This document shows, one piece after another, positions 63,645-64,000 of a stretch of 64,000 bases of DNA. The DNA comes from JABDOU01 sp041567895 (lineage in GTDB: Bacteria; Actinomycetota; Acidimicrobiia; Spongiisociales; SHLN01): the NCBI GenBank assembly GCA_041567895.1, contig JBFGAX010000005.1, positions 1 to 64,000 of the forward strand. The letters run 5' to 3'. Each line of letters starts with the position of its first letter. Position 1 is the stretch's first letter. The position numbers and the translations under genes are program-made. A model generated the notes under the pieces. It was not told where the DNA came from and did no database searches. It was given only the letters and a program-made list of their open reading frames with translations.

Positions 63645-64000
63645 TCTCGCCATGTCATACCTTCCAGAAGATCTCGTTGTTTTTGCAGATGAGGAGGGAT
63701 TTTTTCATACACGCCCTCAAAGATGTCCCTTGTGGGCTTCGGCCCTTCGTGAAGTGTGCCGTGGGATTCGGCCTCAGCTTGAGCAACCCGAACCTCTTCC
63801 TCGATGCTGTCCGCCAATTCCTGCTGACGCTCGGCCGACCACTCGCCGAGTTCGATCAAGTGATTGGCCAGCCGTTCGATGGGATCGCCGAGTGGCCATA
63901 TGGCCGCCTCATTCGGCGGTCGATACGCCGAGGGATCATCCGAAGACGAATGCGCCGCGGCGCGATAGGTGACCCATTCGATCAAGGTCGGCCCCAGGCC
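63641..64000 (-). CDS. bkdA1: 2-oxoacid dehydrogenase E1 component alpha subunit, C-terminal part (5' end outside window)
   Basis: The last 119 residues of E1alpha, open to the window edge. GLGPTLIEWVTYRAAAHSSSDDPSAYR is the conserved end of the ThDP domain, followed by the C-terminal helices and IPPHLQKQRDLLEG. First gene in the order alpha-beta-E2. Confidence 0.9.
   Translation of the reverse strand, partial: GLGPTLIEWVTYRAAAHSSSDDPSAYRPPNEAAIWPLGDPIERLANHLIELGEWSAERQQELADSIEEEVRVAQAEAESHGTLHEGPKPTRDIFEGVYEKIPPHLQKQRDLLEGMTWRE

Overview
The window looks like a chromosomal segment of a high-GC Actinomycetota bacterium. A WhiB regulator, a GlnR-type nitrogen regulator, an acyl-CoA carboxylase epsilon subunit, a large NAD-glutamate dehydrogenase, an RskA-type anti-sigma factor and frequent GTG starts with 1-4 bp overlaps all point that way. 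The class (perhaps Acidimicrobiia) is a guess from gene style; no 16S gene is present. Almost all of it is core genome: I see no phage, transposase, integrase or CRISPR array.

Layout. 0-5.4 kb: end of glutamine synthetase overlapping a GlnR-like regulator, then RidA, an A-type Fe-S carrier, Mrp, a DUF4956 membrane protein and an MBL hydrolase. 5.4-8.8 kb: a minus-strand run whiB-selA-selB-MBL, i.e. selenocysteine machinery. 8.9-21.8 kb: membrane proteins, tRNA-Pro(CGG) followed by unusual repeats, ask-asd, MscS, cyclophilin, PHP phosphoesterase, a histidine kinase, and thiolase-methylmalonyl-CoA epimerase-accE. 21.9-27.4 kb: ybaB-recR facing dnaX, dgt, rhomboid, pterin dehydratase and a small Cys/His protein. 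27.4-36 kb: a dehydrogenase, ECF sigma/anti-sigma pair, secreted subtilase, secreted DUF4038 (apiosidase-like) protein and acyl-CoA ligase. 36-45.7 kb: NAD-glutamate dehydrogenase broken by one in-frame TAG, PEP carboxykinase, phosphofructokinase and GlnD. 45.7-47.6 kb: tRNA-Arg(ACG), tRNA-Ser(TGA), tRNA-Ser(CGA), tRNA-Ser(GCT), with tRNA-tail-like repeats. 47.6-54.8 kb: MBL-rhodanese, two tandem secreted purple-acid-phosphatase-like proteins, SufE and thiosulfate sulfurtransferase. 54.9-64 kb: tRNA-Ser(GGA), tadA, SRP RNA, a lytic transglycosylase, a methyltransferase, serS, tRNA-Leu(CAG) and the three branched-chain-type 2-oxoacid dehydrogenase genes (E2, E1beta, partial E1alpha).

Themes. 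(1) Nitrogen control: glutamine synthetase, GlnR, GlnD and glutamate dehydrogenase lie in one window. (2) Serine decoding: all four tRNA-Ser isoacceptors needed for the six serine codons, SerRS, and SelA/SelB that act on seryl-tRNA(Sec). (3) A secreted-enzyme family: four exported proteins with unrelated catalytic domains (subtilase, DUF4038, two phosphatases) share the same 4-5 copy DxDxDG repeat module with a paired-cysteine pattern. (4) Repeat arrays built from tRNA 3-prime ends follow tRNA-Pro, tRNA-Ser(TGA) and tRNA-Ser(CGA) and share a core motif; this is the most unusual structure in the window and I do not recognise it as a named element.
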